DNA of 64,000 bases, taken from NCBI RefSeq assembly GCF_001476905.1, contig NZ_LDTE01000033.1:1-64000 (forward strand). Reading direction: 5' to 3'. The translations under genes and the position numbers were made by a program. Origin of the DNA: Sphingomonas sanguinis (GTDB lineage Bacteria > Pseudomonadota > Alphaproteobacteria > Sphingomonadales > Sphingomonadaceae). The notes under the pieces are model-generated. The model was not told the origin of the DNA and made no database searches. It saw only the letters and a program-made list of their open reading frames with translations. Positions 7,849 through 16,374 of this stretch are shown piece by piece (within the stretch, counting starts at the first letter, position 1; each line of letters starts with the position of its first letter).

Positions 7849-8688
7849 ATGCGTGAACTGGTTCTGGGGGTTGCCATGCTGCTGGCCTGTCCGGTCGCGG
7901 CGCAGGAGGTGCGACAGAGCGCCCCGCCGCCCGGTATCGCGCCCGGCTCCCCGACAGGCTGGAGCATCACCCTGGGCGCCGCGCCGGTACTCGGCCCCGC
8001 CTGGCAGGGGTCGCGGGAGATGGCGCTGTCGATCTTTCCCGACCTGCGCGTGAATTATGGCGAGACGCTCTTCGCCTCGGTGCCCGATGGGATCGGGTGG
8101 AACGCGGCCAACCGCGACGGCTGGCGCGCCGGGCCGCTGGCGAAAATCCGCTTCGGCCGGAACGAGCGCAATGGCGGCTCCCTCTTCCTGATCGCCGGGG
8201 GCAGCGACGCGCTGGAGGGCATGGGCAATATCAAGGCGGCGGGCGAGGTCGGCGGTTTTGTCGAAAAGTCTTTCGGTCCCCGCCGGGCGTGGCGCGCCCG
8301 CGCCGAGGTACGGCAGGGATTCGGCGGGCATGACGGTTTGGTCGCGGATTTGTCGGCGGCCTACCGCACCCGGATCGGCCGCGCGATCGTTACTGCCGGA
8401 CCCCGCATGACGCTGGCAAGCCGGAATTTCACCCAGACCTATTTCGGCATCTCGCCCGTCCAGTCGGCGCGCACCGGCCTGGCCCTGTATCAGGCCGAGG
8501 GCGGCATCCTGTCCTATGGTCTGGGGGCCAATATCGTCCGCCCGCTGAACCGGCGCAGCGCACTGACCCTGTTCACCAGCCTGGAGCGGCTGGGCAGCCA
8601 CGCCGCCGACTCGCCGCTGATCCGCGAACGCGGGCAGCGGATGCAGGCGACGCTGGGCCTGGGCTACGGGGTCCGCTTCGGGCTCTGA
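7849..8688 (+). CDS. MipA/OmpV-family outer-membrane protein
   Basis: This 279-residue protein has a signal peptide (residues 1-18, cleavage after CPVAA). Alternating beta-strand segments typical of MipA/OmpV follow: GWSITLGAAPVLGPAWQGS, FPDLRVNYGETLFASV and DGIGWN near the N-terminus, and GLGYGVRFGL at the C-terminus. MipA-type proteins sit in the outer membrane and may scaffold murein enzymes; others act as small porins. A good AGGGAG ribosome binding site precedes the start. Its 3' end overlaps the convergent downstream gene by 25 bp. Confidence 0.85.
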   Translation: MRELVLGVAMLLACPVAAQEVRQSAPPPGIAPGSPTGWSITLGAAPVLGPAWQGSREMALSIFPDLRVNYGETLFASVPDGIGWNAANRDGWRAGPLAKIRFGRNERNGGSLFLIAGGSDALEGMGNIKAAGEVGGFVEKSFGPRRAWRARAEVRQGFGGHDGLVADLSAAYRTRIGRAIVTAGPRMTLASRNFTQTYFGISPVQSARTGLALYQAEGGILSYGLGANIVRPLNRRSALTLFTSLERLGSHAADSPLIRERGQRMQATLGLGYGVRFGL

Positions 8689-9617
8689 GCCGGGACGGCG
8701 GGCGGCGAGGCGCTGACCGGGCCGAGCCAGAAGACGCCGTCATAATCCGGATCGGGTTGCTGTCCCGGCAGGCTGCCCAAGGCGATGAACGGCGCGCGAT
8801 CCAGATCGGCATCCTTGCCCAACGGATGCGCCGCGCATTCCACGTCCGCATCGGTGTTCGGCGCATGGGGCTTGGCCACCACCCCCGGCTTCAGCTCACA
8901 GGTCCATGACGAGCCGCCTGCCGACGTCATGTTCAACGCGATCACCGGAACCGATCGTGCCAGTCGCATGGCCATCGGATCGAAGGGTATGGGGGCATAG
9001 GTGACCGGCCGCTTGCGGGCATGGGTATTGCCCGCCAGCACCAGCACATGATCGTAAGGCTGGCGCGCCGCTGCGATGCGAATATTCTCGGCCTGCGCCG
9101 CGTCGTGCGGCCCCTGCCCGGGCAGTTGCGCAAATTGTCGCGCTTGCCCCTCGTCCTTGACGCCGCTGAAGGCGACGATGTCGATCCTGCGTCCCGTCCG
9201 CGCCTCGTGATGCAGCGCAACCAGCATCGCCAGCATCGACTCGCTGCCGACGCCGTCATCACGCTCCGCCCAGCCAGCTTTGGTCAGCGCAGGCACGAAC
9301 AAGGCGTCCGGCATCGCCCAGGCCTTTTGAAAGTCGTCGTCATTGATGGCGTCATGCTCGACCGCGACCAGAACCCGCTCGCCCTTGGCGGCCAGCGCGC
9401 AGGCCAGATTGCCGACGAAAGCCGGCGCCTCGCGCGTCCCGTGCATCTCACCGAACACCACGACCTTCGCACCTTGGGCAGCGACCTGATCCCAGCCCGG
9501 CGGCACCTGGCATGGAATAGTCTCGGGCGTCATCGGTGCATGCGCGGCCTGTCCCGGACTCCATGCCGCCAATGCGCCCCCCAGCCCCAGCCCCAGCATC
9601 ACGGCAGCCTTACGCAT
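8664..9617 (-). CDS. Exported protein with a GExHGT motif (Tiki/ChaN/erythromycin-esterase-like)
   Basis: The protein has 317 residues with a signal peptide (MRKAAVMLGLGLGGALAAW). After it comes VVVFGEMHGT (about residues 52-61), then AVEHDAINDDDFQKAW and later LVLAGNTHARK. GE-x-HG plus a distant xxTHA histidine is the pattern of the metal-dependent TIKI/ChaN/EreA-like fold. The substrate is unknown. The C-terminal 8 codons overlap the end of the MipA-like gene on the opposite strand. It is probably periplasmic. The start at 9617 is chosen for the signal peptide. Confidence 0.6.
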   Translation of the reverse strand: MRKAAVMLGLGLGGALAAWSPGQAAHAPMTPETIPCQVPPGWDQVAAQGAKVVVFGEMHGTREAPAFVGNLACALAAKGERVLVAVEHDAINDDDFQKAWAMPDALFVPALTKAGWAERDDGVGSESMLAMLVALHHEARTGRRIDIVAFSGVKDEGQARQFAQLPGQGPHDAAQAENIRIAAARQPYDHVLVLAGNTHARKRPVTYAPIPFDPMAMRLARSVPVIALNMTSAGGSSWTCELKPGVVAKPHAPNTDADVECAAHPLGKDADLDRAPFIALGSLPGQQPDPDYDGVFWLGPVSASPPAVPAQSPKRTP

Positions 9618-9778
9618 CAATCCGCTCTCCCGGTCGATCCGGGACGAGTGTGCCACCACGGCGATGCGGCACAAGTCACAATCCACCTTTGCCGACGTCT
9701 CTGGTTTTCAGGGCTGGTACACCCCGCCCGCCAAGCTAGAAGAGACGGAAAGAGCATAATCGGAGGACTGCACGGGGC

Positions 9779-11824
9779 ATGACCAAACACCTTCCCTGGA
9801 TCGCGCTGGCGATCGTCGGCGCGGGCGCACTGGGTGTCATTGCCACGGTGCGCGGCGAACCCGTCAACGCGCTGTGGATCGTGGCCGCCGCCGTGTCGGT
9901 CTATCTGATCGCCTATCGTTATTATGCGCTGTTCATCGCCAAGGTGATCGGCATCGACCCCAGCCGTCCCACCCCGGCCATACGCCGCGCCGATGGCCTC
10001 GACTATGTGGCGACCGACCGGACAGTGCTGTTCGGCCACCACTTCGCCGCGATCGCGGGCGCGGGGCCGCTGGTCGGTCCGGTGCTGGCGGCGCAGATGG
10101 GGTATCTGCCTGGAACGCTGTGGATTTTGGCGGGCGTCGTGCTGGCGGGGGCCGTGCAGGATTTCCTGGTGCTGTTCCTGTCGATGCGGCGCGACGGGCG
10201 GTCGCTGGGCGAGCTGATCCGCATGGAGATGGGCCCGGTGGCGGGCACCATCGCGCTGTTCGGCGCCTTCATGATCATGGTCATCATCCTGGCTGTCCTC
10301 GCTCTGATCGTGGTGCGAGCGCTGGCTGAAAGCCCCTGGGGCCTGTTCACCGTGGCCGCCACCGTGCCGCTGGCGATGCTGATGGGTGGCTATACCCGCT
10401 GGGTGCGGCCGGGGAAGATCGGCGAGGTGTCGATCATCGGCTTTATCGGCCTGATCCTGGCGATCGTCTATGGTCAGTCGATTGCGCAGTCGGCGGTGCT
10501 GGCGCCGCTGTTCACCTTCACGCCGGTGCAGCTCTGCTTCCTGCTGATCGGATATGGCGCGGTCGCCTCGGTCCTTCCGGTGTGGCTGCTGCTCGCGCCG
10601 CGCGACTATCTGTCGACCTTCCTCAAGATCGGCGCGATCGTGGCGCTGGCTATCGGCATCGTCATCATGGCGCCGCCGCTCAAGATGCCCGCGCTGACCA
10701 AGTTCATCGACGGCAGCGGGCCGGTCTGGGCCGGGCCGCTCTTCCCCTTCCTGTTCATCACCATCGCATGCGGCGCGGTGTCGGGCTTCCACGCGCTGAT
10801 CGCCAGCGGCACCACGCCCAAGCTGATCGCCAGCGAGAAGGACGCGCCGTTTATCGGATACGGCGCGATGCTGATGGAAAGCGCCGTCGCGATCATGGCG
10901 CTGGTCGCCGCCTCGATCCTCGATCCGGGCGTCTATTTCGCGATGAACGCGCCTGCCGCCGTGCTGGGCACCGATCCGGCCAGCGCCGCCGCCGCCGTGA
11001 CCGCGATGGGCTTCCCCATCTCCGCCGACACGCTGGCGCAGGTCGCGCGGGACGTGGGCGAGCATACGATCATCAGCCGCGCAGGCGGCGCGCCGACACT
11101 GGCCGTGGCGATGGCGGAAATCTTCAGCCATGTCTTCGGCGGACAGGCGATGAAGGCCTTCTGGTATCACTTTGCCATCCTGTTCGAGGCGCTGTTCATC
11201 CTGACCGCCGTCGATGCGGGCACGCGCGCAGGCCGGTTCATGCTGCAGGATCTTATCGGGCTCGTCGTCCCCAGCTTCCGGGGATCGAGCAAAGTCGCGC
11301 CGGGCCTGATCGCCACGGCACTGTGCGTCGCGGCCTGGGGGTTCTTTCTCTATCAGGGGGTCACCGATCCGCTGGGCGGGGTGAACACGCTGTGGCCGCT
11401 GTTCGGCATCTCCAACCAGATGCTGGCCGCCGTGGCGCTGATGCTGGCGACCGTGGTCCTCTTCCGCATGAAGAAGGACCGCTATGCCTGGATCACGGTG
11501 ATCCCGACCGTCTGGCTGCTCGCCTGCACGCTGACCGCCGGGTGGATGAAGATCTTCTCGGCCGATCCGCGCGTCGGCTTCCTCGCCCATGCAGACAAGT
11601 TCGCCAGCGCCGCCGCGTCAGGCAAGGTCCTGCCCCCCGCCAAGACCATGGGCGACATGGCCCGGATCGTCTTCAACGACCGGATCGACGCGGGGCTTTG
11701 CGTGATCTTCCTAGGCGTGGTGCTCGCGATCCTGGTCTATGCGGTGCGGACCTGCCTGATCGCGCGTAGGATCGACCGGCCGAGCGTGACCGAGGTCCCG
11801 CCCGAACTGGTGGCCGCCGAATGA
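9779..11824 (+). CDS. cstA: Carbon starvation protein CstA (pyruvate/peptide transporter)
   Basis: The product has 681 residues with many transmembrane helices. The CstA hallmark region DRTVLFGHHFAAIAGAGPLVGP lies near residues 80-101. GCGAVSGFHALIASGTTPK and DAGTRAGRFMLQD are further conserved segments. In E. coli, CstA is an inner-membrane transporter induced by carbon limitation, reported for peptides and pyruvate. The following small gene overlaps by four bases (ATGA), as in the conserved cstA-ybdD pair. The start lies 7 bp after a GGAGG-like sequence. Confidence 0.95.
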   Translation: MTKHLPWIALAIVGAGALGVIATVRGEPVNALWIVAAAVSVYLIAYRYYALFIAKVIGIDPSRPTPAIRRADGLDYVATDRTVLFGHHFAAIAGAGPLVGPVLAAQMGYLPGTLWILAGVVLAGAVQDFLVLFLSMRRDGRSLGELIRMEMGPVAGTIALFGAFMIMVIILAVLALIVVRALAESPWGLFTVAATVPLAMLMGGYTRWVRPGKIGEVSIIGFIGLILAIVYGQSIAQSAVLAPLFTFTPVQLCFLLIGYGAVASVLPVWLLLAPRDYLSTFLKIGAIVALAIGIVIMAPPLKMPALTKFIDGSGPVWAGPLFPFLFITIACGAVSGFHALIASGTTPKLIASEKDAPFIGYGAMLMESAVAIMALVAASILDPGVYFAMNAPAAVLGTDPASAAAAVTAMGFPISADTLAQVARDVGEHTIISRAGGAPTLAVAMAEIFSHVFGGQAMKAFWYHFAILFEALFILTAVDAGTRAGRFMLQDLIGLVVPSFRGSSKVAPGLIATALCVAAWGFFLYQGVTDPLGGVNTLWPLFGISNQMLAAVALMLATVVLFRMKKDRYAWITVIPTVWLLACTLTAGWMKIFSADPRVGFLAHADKFASAAASGKVLPPAKTMGDMARIVFNDRIDAGLCVIFLGVVLAILVYAVRTCLIARRIDRPSVTEVPPELVAAE

Positions 11825-12003
11825 ACTGGCTCTCCCGCCTGCGCCAGATCGGCAACGCCATGGTCGGGATGCCCAGCTATGACGCCTATGTGGCGCATAT
11901 GATCGCCAAGCATCCCGACCGCGAGCCGATGGACGAGGTGACTTTCTTCCGCGAGCGGCAACAGGCGCGGTATGGTGGCAAGAATGGTGGACGCTGCTGC
12001 TGA
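11821..12003 (+). CDS. YbdD/YjiX-family small protein
   Basis: The protein has 60 residues and matches the YbdD/YjiX (DUF466) family. The segments MVGMPSYDAYVAHMIAKHPD and MDEVTFFRERQQARYGG are the family core, and it ends in Cys-Cys. Members are encoded next to CstA-type carriers and are thought to be needed for their function. It overlaps the cstA stop by four bases, so it is certainly in the same operon. Full length for the family. Confidence 0.92.
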   Translation: MNWLSRLRQIGNAMVGMPSYDAYVAHMIAKHPDREPMDEVTFFRERQQARYGGKNGGRCC

Positions 12004-12005
12004 TT

Positions 12006-12217
12006 GTTCACGCGAAGCCGCGATGACGCGAAGGAGGAAGAAGGTTGGTTCGCGCGGAGGCGCGGAGACGCGGAGGTGTTGGACCCGGCCGACAGGCCAA
12101 ACCATCCCAGCGCCTGCCTTATAGGCTCCCGCTTCTGAGTGCAGGCAAAGCCCCTCTGCGTCCTCCGCGCCTCTGCGCGAACAAAAAACCTTCGCGCCAT
12201 CGCGGCTTCGCGTGAAC
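12006..12217. repeat. Intergenic repeat family B, copy 3 (intact)
   Basis: The element is 212 bp. The left arm (12006-12077) starts GTTCACGCGAAGCCGCGATG and runs into TTCGCGCGGAGGCGCGGAGA. The right arm (12153-12217) has CTCCGCGCCTCTGCGCGAA and CTTCGCGCCATCGCGGCTTC before CGTGAAC. Size and order match copy 2 (213 bp). It begins two bases after the ybdD stop. The rest of the gap, 12218-12385, has no tRNA or gene that I can see and must hold the secE promoter. Confidence 0.8.
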
Positions 12218-12385
12218 CCAAAACCCCATCCCGCCCCTACCCTTGCCTTTTACCCGAGCCACAGCTACATCGCGTTCCCATCCGAACAGCGCGGACGGAC
12301 CTTTCGTCGCAGGCCCCCTGGGGCAGGCGACGGCGGACCTATGCCCCGCTGACACTATTTCAACGCAGGTGCGGGAACGGCACGA

Positions 12386-12583
12386 GTGGCGAAGACGACC
12401 CCCATCGAATTCATCAACCAGGTCAAGACCGAGACCAAGAAGGTCGTCTGGCCGACGCGACGCGAGACGGTGATGACCGGCGTGATGGTGGTCGTGATGA
12501 CCACGATCCTCGCCATCTTCTTCCTGGCGGTCGACTCGTTCTTCGAGACGCTGGTCCGCACCCTGCTGTCGCTCGCGAAGTAA
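12386..12583 (+). CDS. secE: Preprotein translocase subunit SecE
   Basis: This 65-residue protein has a single transmembrane helix (about residues 30-55) preceded by the conserved amphipathic segment FINQVKTETKKVVWPTRRET. SecE clamps SecY in the inner-membrane translocon. It is the short, one-helix form common in alphaproteobacteria. Translation starts at GTG. It lies 10 bp upstream of nusG, the universal secE-nusG arrangement. Confidence 0.95.
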   Translation: MAKTTPIEFINQVKTETKKVVWPTRRETVMTGVMVVVMTTILAIFFLAVDSFFETLVRTLLSLAK

Positions 12584-12593
12584 AAGGTTTTCC

Positions 12594-13130
12594 ATGGCGC
12601 GCTGGTACATCATCCACGCTTATTCCGGTTTCGAGGGCAAGGTCCGCGACTCGATCATGGCCGAAGCGACCCGTCTGGGCCTCGACCATCTGGTCGACCA
12701 GATCGAGGTCCCGACCGAAACCGTGACCGAGGCCCGCCGCGGCAAGAAGATCGCGGTCGAGCGCAAGTTCATGCCCGGTTACGTGCTGGCCAAGCTCGAC
12801 ATGACCGACCAGGTATACCACCTCGTCAAGAACACCCCGAAGGTCACCGGCTTCCTGGGCGCGATGGGCAAGCCCCAGGCGATCAGCGAAACCGAAGCGA
12901 CGCGGATGCTGAATTCCAAGGAAGAGGCCGCCGCCGCCCCGAAGCACAAGGTCAAGGTCGACTACGAGATCGGCGACGCGGTCAAGGTGCTGGAAGGCCC
13001 CTTCGCCAGCTTCAACGGCGTGGTCGAGGAACTGGATTTCGACAAGTCCAAGGTCAAGGTGTCGGTGTCGATCTTCGGTCGCGCCACCCCGGTGGAACTG
13101 GATTTCGAGCAGGTCGAACGCTCGAAGTAA
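12594..13130 (+). CDS. nusG: Transcription termination/antitermination factor NusG
   Basis: The protein has 178 residues. The NGN domain starts MARWYIIHAYSGFEGKVRDS and includes the RNA-polymerase-binding RKFMPGYVLAKLDM. The C-terminal KOW domain contains GDAVKVLEGPFASFNGVVEELD. NusG links RNA polymerase to Rho or to the ribosome. It follows secE by 10 bp and is followed by a strong intrinsic terminator, so unlike in many bacteria the transcript does not continue directly into rplK. Confidence 0.97.
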   Translation: MARWYIIHAYSGFEGKVRDSIMAEATRLGLDHLVDQIEVPTETVTEARRGKKIAVERKFMPGYVLAKLDMTDQVYHLVKNTPKVTGFLGAMGKPQAISETEATRMLNSKEEAAAAPKHKVKVDYEIGDAVKVLEGPFASFNGVVEELDFDKSKVKVSVSIFGRATPVELDFEQVERSK

Positions 13131-13153
13131 GTTCGGACCATCCGACGAAACAG

Positions 13154-13184
13154 GGGCCGGGGCGGCGACGCCACCGGCCCTTTT
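13154..13184 (+). terminator. Intrinsic terminator after nusG
   Basis: A stem of GGGCCGG (13154-13160) pairs with CCGGCCC (13174-13180). It extends by GGCG/CGCC across a bulged A to a GCGA tetraloop and is followed by TTTT. It lies 23 bp after the nusG stop. Confidence 0.85.
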
Positions 13185-13197
13185 CGCATTTGGGACC

Positions 13198-13785
13198 TTA
13201 CAGCTTGGCGCTGTCCGCCACCTGCCGGAACGCCGCCACCCCGGCGTCGAAATAGTGCAGCCGGGGTGCCTCGAAGGTGATCAGGTACAGCTTGCCGCCG
13301 ATCATCGCCCCGCGCCCTTCGCCCTTGCGCGGCAGGTCCTCGTTGGGCCGGGTGAAGCTATAGGTGAAGCGGATGCCCGGCTGGCCCGCAAAGGCCATCG
13401 GCTCCATCCCGTCCACGGTGAACAGCGGCGTGTCGAGTGCGATGCGATAGCTGTTCTCGACCAGCGTGGGTATGTCGGTCACCAACATCGTCGCCTTGAC
13501 GCGCGGCAACGGCTTGGTGCGCTTGCTGACCTCGCGGAACAGCGTCTGTTCGGGCTCGATCCCGCCATAGAAGGTCAGGTCGTTCAGCGCGTCGCCATCG
13601 AAGGTCCATGTCTCCGAATTGCGCCCCGGCCGCGCACCCAGCTTGTTCCATTCGACCGAGGGCGTAACCGTCAGCACCGATTTGGCGACCGCCACCGGTT
13701 GCCCCGCCGGGATCAACTTGTTGCCCGCCAGCACCGGCGCCGCGACCAGCGCCAGTCCGATCACCGCGATCTTGAAACCCCTCAT
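13198..13785 (-). CDS. Exported protein of unknown function
   Basis: The protein has 195 residues with a clear signal peptide (MRGFKIAVIGLALVAAPVLA). The mature part contains VTPSVEWNKLGARPGRNSE, TFYGGIEPEQTLFREVSK and ITFEAPRLHYFDAGVAAFRQ, which I do not match to a named family with confidence. It is the last gene of a three-gene minus-strand block and overlaps the M48 protease stop (ATGA). Co-transcription with a periplasmic metalloprotease suggests an envelope role. Confidence 0.7.
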   Translation of the reverse strand: MRGFKIAVIGLALVAAPVLAGNKLIPAGQPVAVAKSVLTVTPSVEWNKLGARPGRNSETWTFDGDALNDLTFYGGIEPEQTLFREVSKRTKPLPRVKATMLVTDIPTLVENSYRIALDTPLFTVDGMEPMAFAGQPGIRFTYSFTRPNEDLPRKGEGRGAMIGGKLYLITFEAPRLHYFDAGVAAFRQVADSAKL

Positions 13786-14945
13786 TGCACGCCCCCTTCC
13801 CCGATCAACATCGCCATGGCCGCCCGGTCACTCGCCTGCGGTGCGCGCTCCAGATAGGTTTTGAGCGCCGCCCGTCCCGCCGCTTCCTGCTGCCCGCGCA
13901 GGAGGGACAGGCCCAGCCCGCGCCAGGCGACCGGATCGGTGCAACCCGCGTCGATCGCCTGCTGATAGAATTGCGCCGCGCTGACCAGATCGCGGGGATT
14001 GCCCCGCTCGCGATAGAGTTCGCCGCGCGTCAGCAGCAGGTCGGGCGTCCATTGCTCGCCCGCCAGCTCGCCGAGCAGATATTCCGATCCGCCGAAATCG
14101 TTGAGCTTGATCTGGTCGGCCAGAAAGGTCGCGCGCCACGGGCGCATCGCTGTCGAAAACGCATCTCGTGCCTCCTCGCCGCGTTCGCCATCCACCCCCG
14201 CCGCCTCGCGCAGATAGGTCGCGCGGGTAAGCTCGGTCGGATGATCGGCAAAGAACCCCGCCGCATAGCGATGCGTGACATGCCGCTTGCGCCCCAAAGC
14301 GGTCGCATCCTGCTCGGCCATCAGCCGCTCCCAGATGCGCGAGGCGGCAAGCGGCCGATAGCCCGCCGCCGTCAGATAGCGCAGGCCCATCAGGTCGGCC
14401 TCGGTTTCCTGTGCACGGTTATAGGAGAAATGCAGCTGGATCAGGCTGACCGGCAAGGTGCTGTAGGGCGAGAGCACACTGGTCCAGGCGATGATGTCGG
14501 TGATCGTCCGCGCCCGGCGGAAACTGGAAAGGGTGTGGCGCATCTCGAAATGCCCGAACTCGTGGCCGAGCAGCGCCGCCAACTCGGCCTCGTCGCGCAA
14601 CCGGAGCAGCGCCCCGGTATAAACGATCATCATGCCGTTCGGCGTCATAGAAGCATTGAAGACGGGCGCGCGCACCACATAGATTCGCACACCTTTGCAC
14701 CGATCCTTACCGACCGAGCGGCAAAGGACCTTGGCCATATAAGCGTTCAGCGCCGCGTCACGGATCACGGCCGGCGAGTCGCGCAGGTCGCGTTCCGCCT
14801 CGTCCGCCTGCTGCCACAGCCCACGTTCGTCGACCGTGGTCGGCGTATAGGCCGCGCCATAGGGCGGCAGGGGCGCGAGCTTGTCGGACGCGCCATGGCC
14901 CAAGGCCGCGCCCGCCAGCGCGGCGGCGATCATCCATCCAGCCAT
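13782..14945 (-). CDS. M48-family periplasmic metalloprotease with TPR-like tail
   Basis: This 387-residue protein has a short signal sequence (residues 1-18) and the M48 zinc motif HEFGH (128-132). The third ligand region is NRAQETEAD (Glu180, Asp184). The C-terminal part from about 285 (LLTRGELYRERGNPRDLVSAA, then GLGLSLLRGQQEAAG) looks like TPR repeats. This resembles BepA/YfgC and LoiP-type proteases that police outer-membrane assembly. It is translationally coupled to the small exported protein downstream and follows another exported protein. Substrates are unknown. Confidence 0.88.
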   Translation of the reverse strand: MAGWMIAAALAGAALGHGASDKLAPLPPYGAAYTPTTVDERGLWQQADEAERDLRDSPAVIRDAALNAYMAKVLCRSVGKDRCKGVRIYVVRAPVFNASMTPNGMMIVYTGALLRLRDEAELAALLGHEFGHFEMRHTLSSFRRARTITDIIAWTSVLSPYSTLPVSLIQLHFSYNRAQETEADLMGLRYLTAAGYRPLAASRIWERLMAEQDATALGRKRHVTHRYAAGFFADHPTELTRATYLREAAGVDGERGEEARDAFSTAMRPWRATFLADQIKLNDFGGSEYLLGELAGEQWTPDLLLTRGELYRERGNPRDLVSAAQFYQQAIDAGCTDPVAWRGLGLSLLRGQQEAAGRAALKTYLERAPQASDRAAMAMLIGEGGVQ

Positions 14946-14957
14946 GCTCGCCTGCCC

Positions 14958-15695
14958 TTAACGGGTCGCGGTCTGGGCGGTGGTGCCGGGGAAACCCTCC
15001 AGCAATTGCGAGACTCGCTTGACCGCGCCCGCCGGTGTGCGGACATCGCCGCCCATCGCCAGATCGGCGTTCAGCCAGACCAGATCGCCGGTCTTCAGGT
15101 CGATCAGCCCGGCATAGCCCTTGTGCACGCCCGCCGTCACGCCGACGCCAGCCACCCCGGCGGCCACCACCTGAAGCAGCTTGCGCCCGGTCGAGCCATA
15201 ATGATCGACCGTCGTGACGAACAGCGCATAGTCGGCCCCCTGCAGGCCCGGCAGCTTGGCGACCTCCGGCCCGATCGACCACAGGAAGCTGCCGTCACGC
15301 TTCTTGGTGGGCAGGCGGTTGCCCGGAAAGAACTGATAGGTGATGACCGAGTCGGCCAGCGCGGTGAACAGCGCGCGATATTCATGCGCGGTCGCCGCCC
15401 CCTGCCCCACCGGCTCGACGAAGTTCACGACCTCGTTGCCGAGTTGACCCTGGGCCTGGGCCAGCGCCAGGCCCAGATTTTCGCGCGCCTGGTCGGTCCA
15501 GTCGGCATTGGGCTCGAAAGCGCCACCGGTCGACTGCGCGCCGACCGTGATTTCGGGCCGCATCAGGACGATGGTGACGGTGCCGGGCGTAAGGGTGAAA
15601 CCGGGCTTGTTGCCGGTCTTTTCCTGCGCCGCCAGCGGTGTGGCCGCCATCGTCAGCGCCACCGCAAAGGCCAGCGCGCCCCATCCCCGTCCCAT
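14958..15695 (-). CDS. Exported protein of unknown function, first gene of the M48 block
   Basis: The protein has 245 residues with a signal peptide (MGRGWGALAFAVALTMAATPLAA). The mature part begins QEKTGNKPGFTLTPGTVTIVLMRPEI and contains ADYALFVTTVDHYGSTGRKLLQ and GYAGLIDLKTGDLVWLN. The last segment resembles lipoproteins that compute a value from several inputs, but I cannot name a family. The start at 15695 is chosen for the signal peptide; Met codons 57-63 bp upstream are possible. It is 12 bp from the protease gene, so probably co-transcribed. Confidence 0.7.
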   Translation of the reverse strand: MGRGWGALAFAVALTMAATPLAAQEKTGNKPGFTLTPGTVTIVLMRPEITVGAQSTGGAFEPNADWTDQARENLGLALAQAQGQLGNEVVNFVEPVGQGAATAHEYRALFTALADSVITYQFFPGNRLPTKKRDGSFLWSIGPEVAKLPGLQGADYALFVTTVDHYGSTGRKLLQVVAAGVAGVGVTAGVHKGYAGLIDLKTGDLVWLNADLAMGGDVRTPAGAVKRVSQLLEGFPGTTAQTATR

Positions 15696-15938
15696 GTGTC
15701 GAACCCCCGTTCGAGCGATGGCGGAACCGGTCGCTCCCTCGACCGGATCGTCCATCATGGAATCCAGAGTGACATGGCCGGATCGCCCCTGACAAGCGCA
15801 ATGCTTGCCTTGCTTTCCGACCCATATTCCGCTATCGGCCCGCGCTTCCCTAGCATCATGCGACGGAACCCTTGCGGGAGGGTGCGCTGGCTTATGCCTC
15901 GCGCCCGTCACGACCGCTAGACTCGAAAAGAGAGTGAC

Positions 15939-16370
15939 ATGGCAAAGAAGATTACCGGCTATATCAAGCTGCAGGTCCCTGCAGGCGCCGCCAACCCCTC
16001 GCCGCCGATCGGCCCGGCGCTGGGTCAGCGCGGTGTGAACATCATGGAATTCTGCAAGGCGTTCAACGCGCAGACCGGCGAAGTCGAGAAGGGCACGCCC
16101 CTGCCCACCGTCATCACCGTCTATGCCGACCGTTCGTTCTCGTTCGAGACGAAGACCGCGCCTGCGACGTACCTCATCAAGAAGGCCGCCAACCTGAAGT
16201 CGGGCTCGAAGGAGCCGGGCAAGGTGTCGGCGGGCAAGATCGCGCGCTCGAAGCTCGCGGAAATCGCCCAGGTCAAGATGAAGGATCTGAACGCCAACGA
16301 CATCGAGGCTGCGACCAAGATCATCGAAGGCTCCGCCCGCGCGATGGGCCTCGAAGTGGTGGAGGGCTAA
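15939..16370 (+). CDS. rplK: 50S ribosomal protein L11
   Basis: This is a 143-residue, full-length L11 with the N-terminal motif [31 protein letters not shown], the [14 protein letters not shown] segment and the rRNA-binding C-terminal domain. L11 forms the stalk base of the large subunit. An AGAGAG ribosome binding site is 7 bp upstream. It is followed by rplA after four bases. The family match is unmistakable. Confidence 0.98.
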   Translation: MAKKITGYIKLQVPAGAANPSPPIGPALGQRGVNIMEFCKAFNAQTGEVEKGTPLPTVITVYADRSFSFETKTAPATYLIKKAANLKSGSKEPGKVSAGKIARSKLAEIAQVKMKDLNANDIEAATKIIEGSARAMGLEVVEG

Positions 16371-16374
16371 GATC

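Noticed and set aside
12218..12385. A tRNA-Trp gene upstream of secE, as in many proteobacteria
   Set aside because: No cloverleaf, TTCRANTC box or CCA anticodon arm could be traced in this gap.
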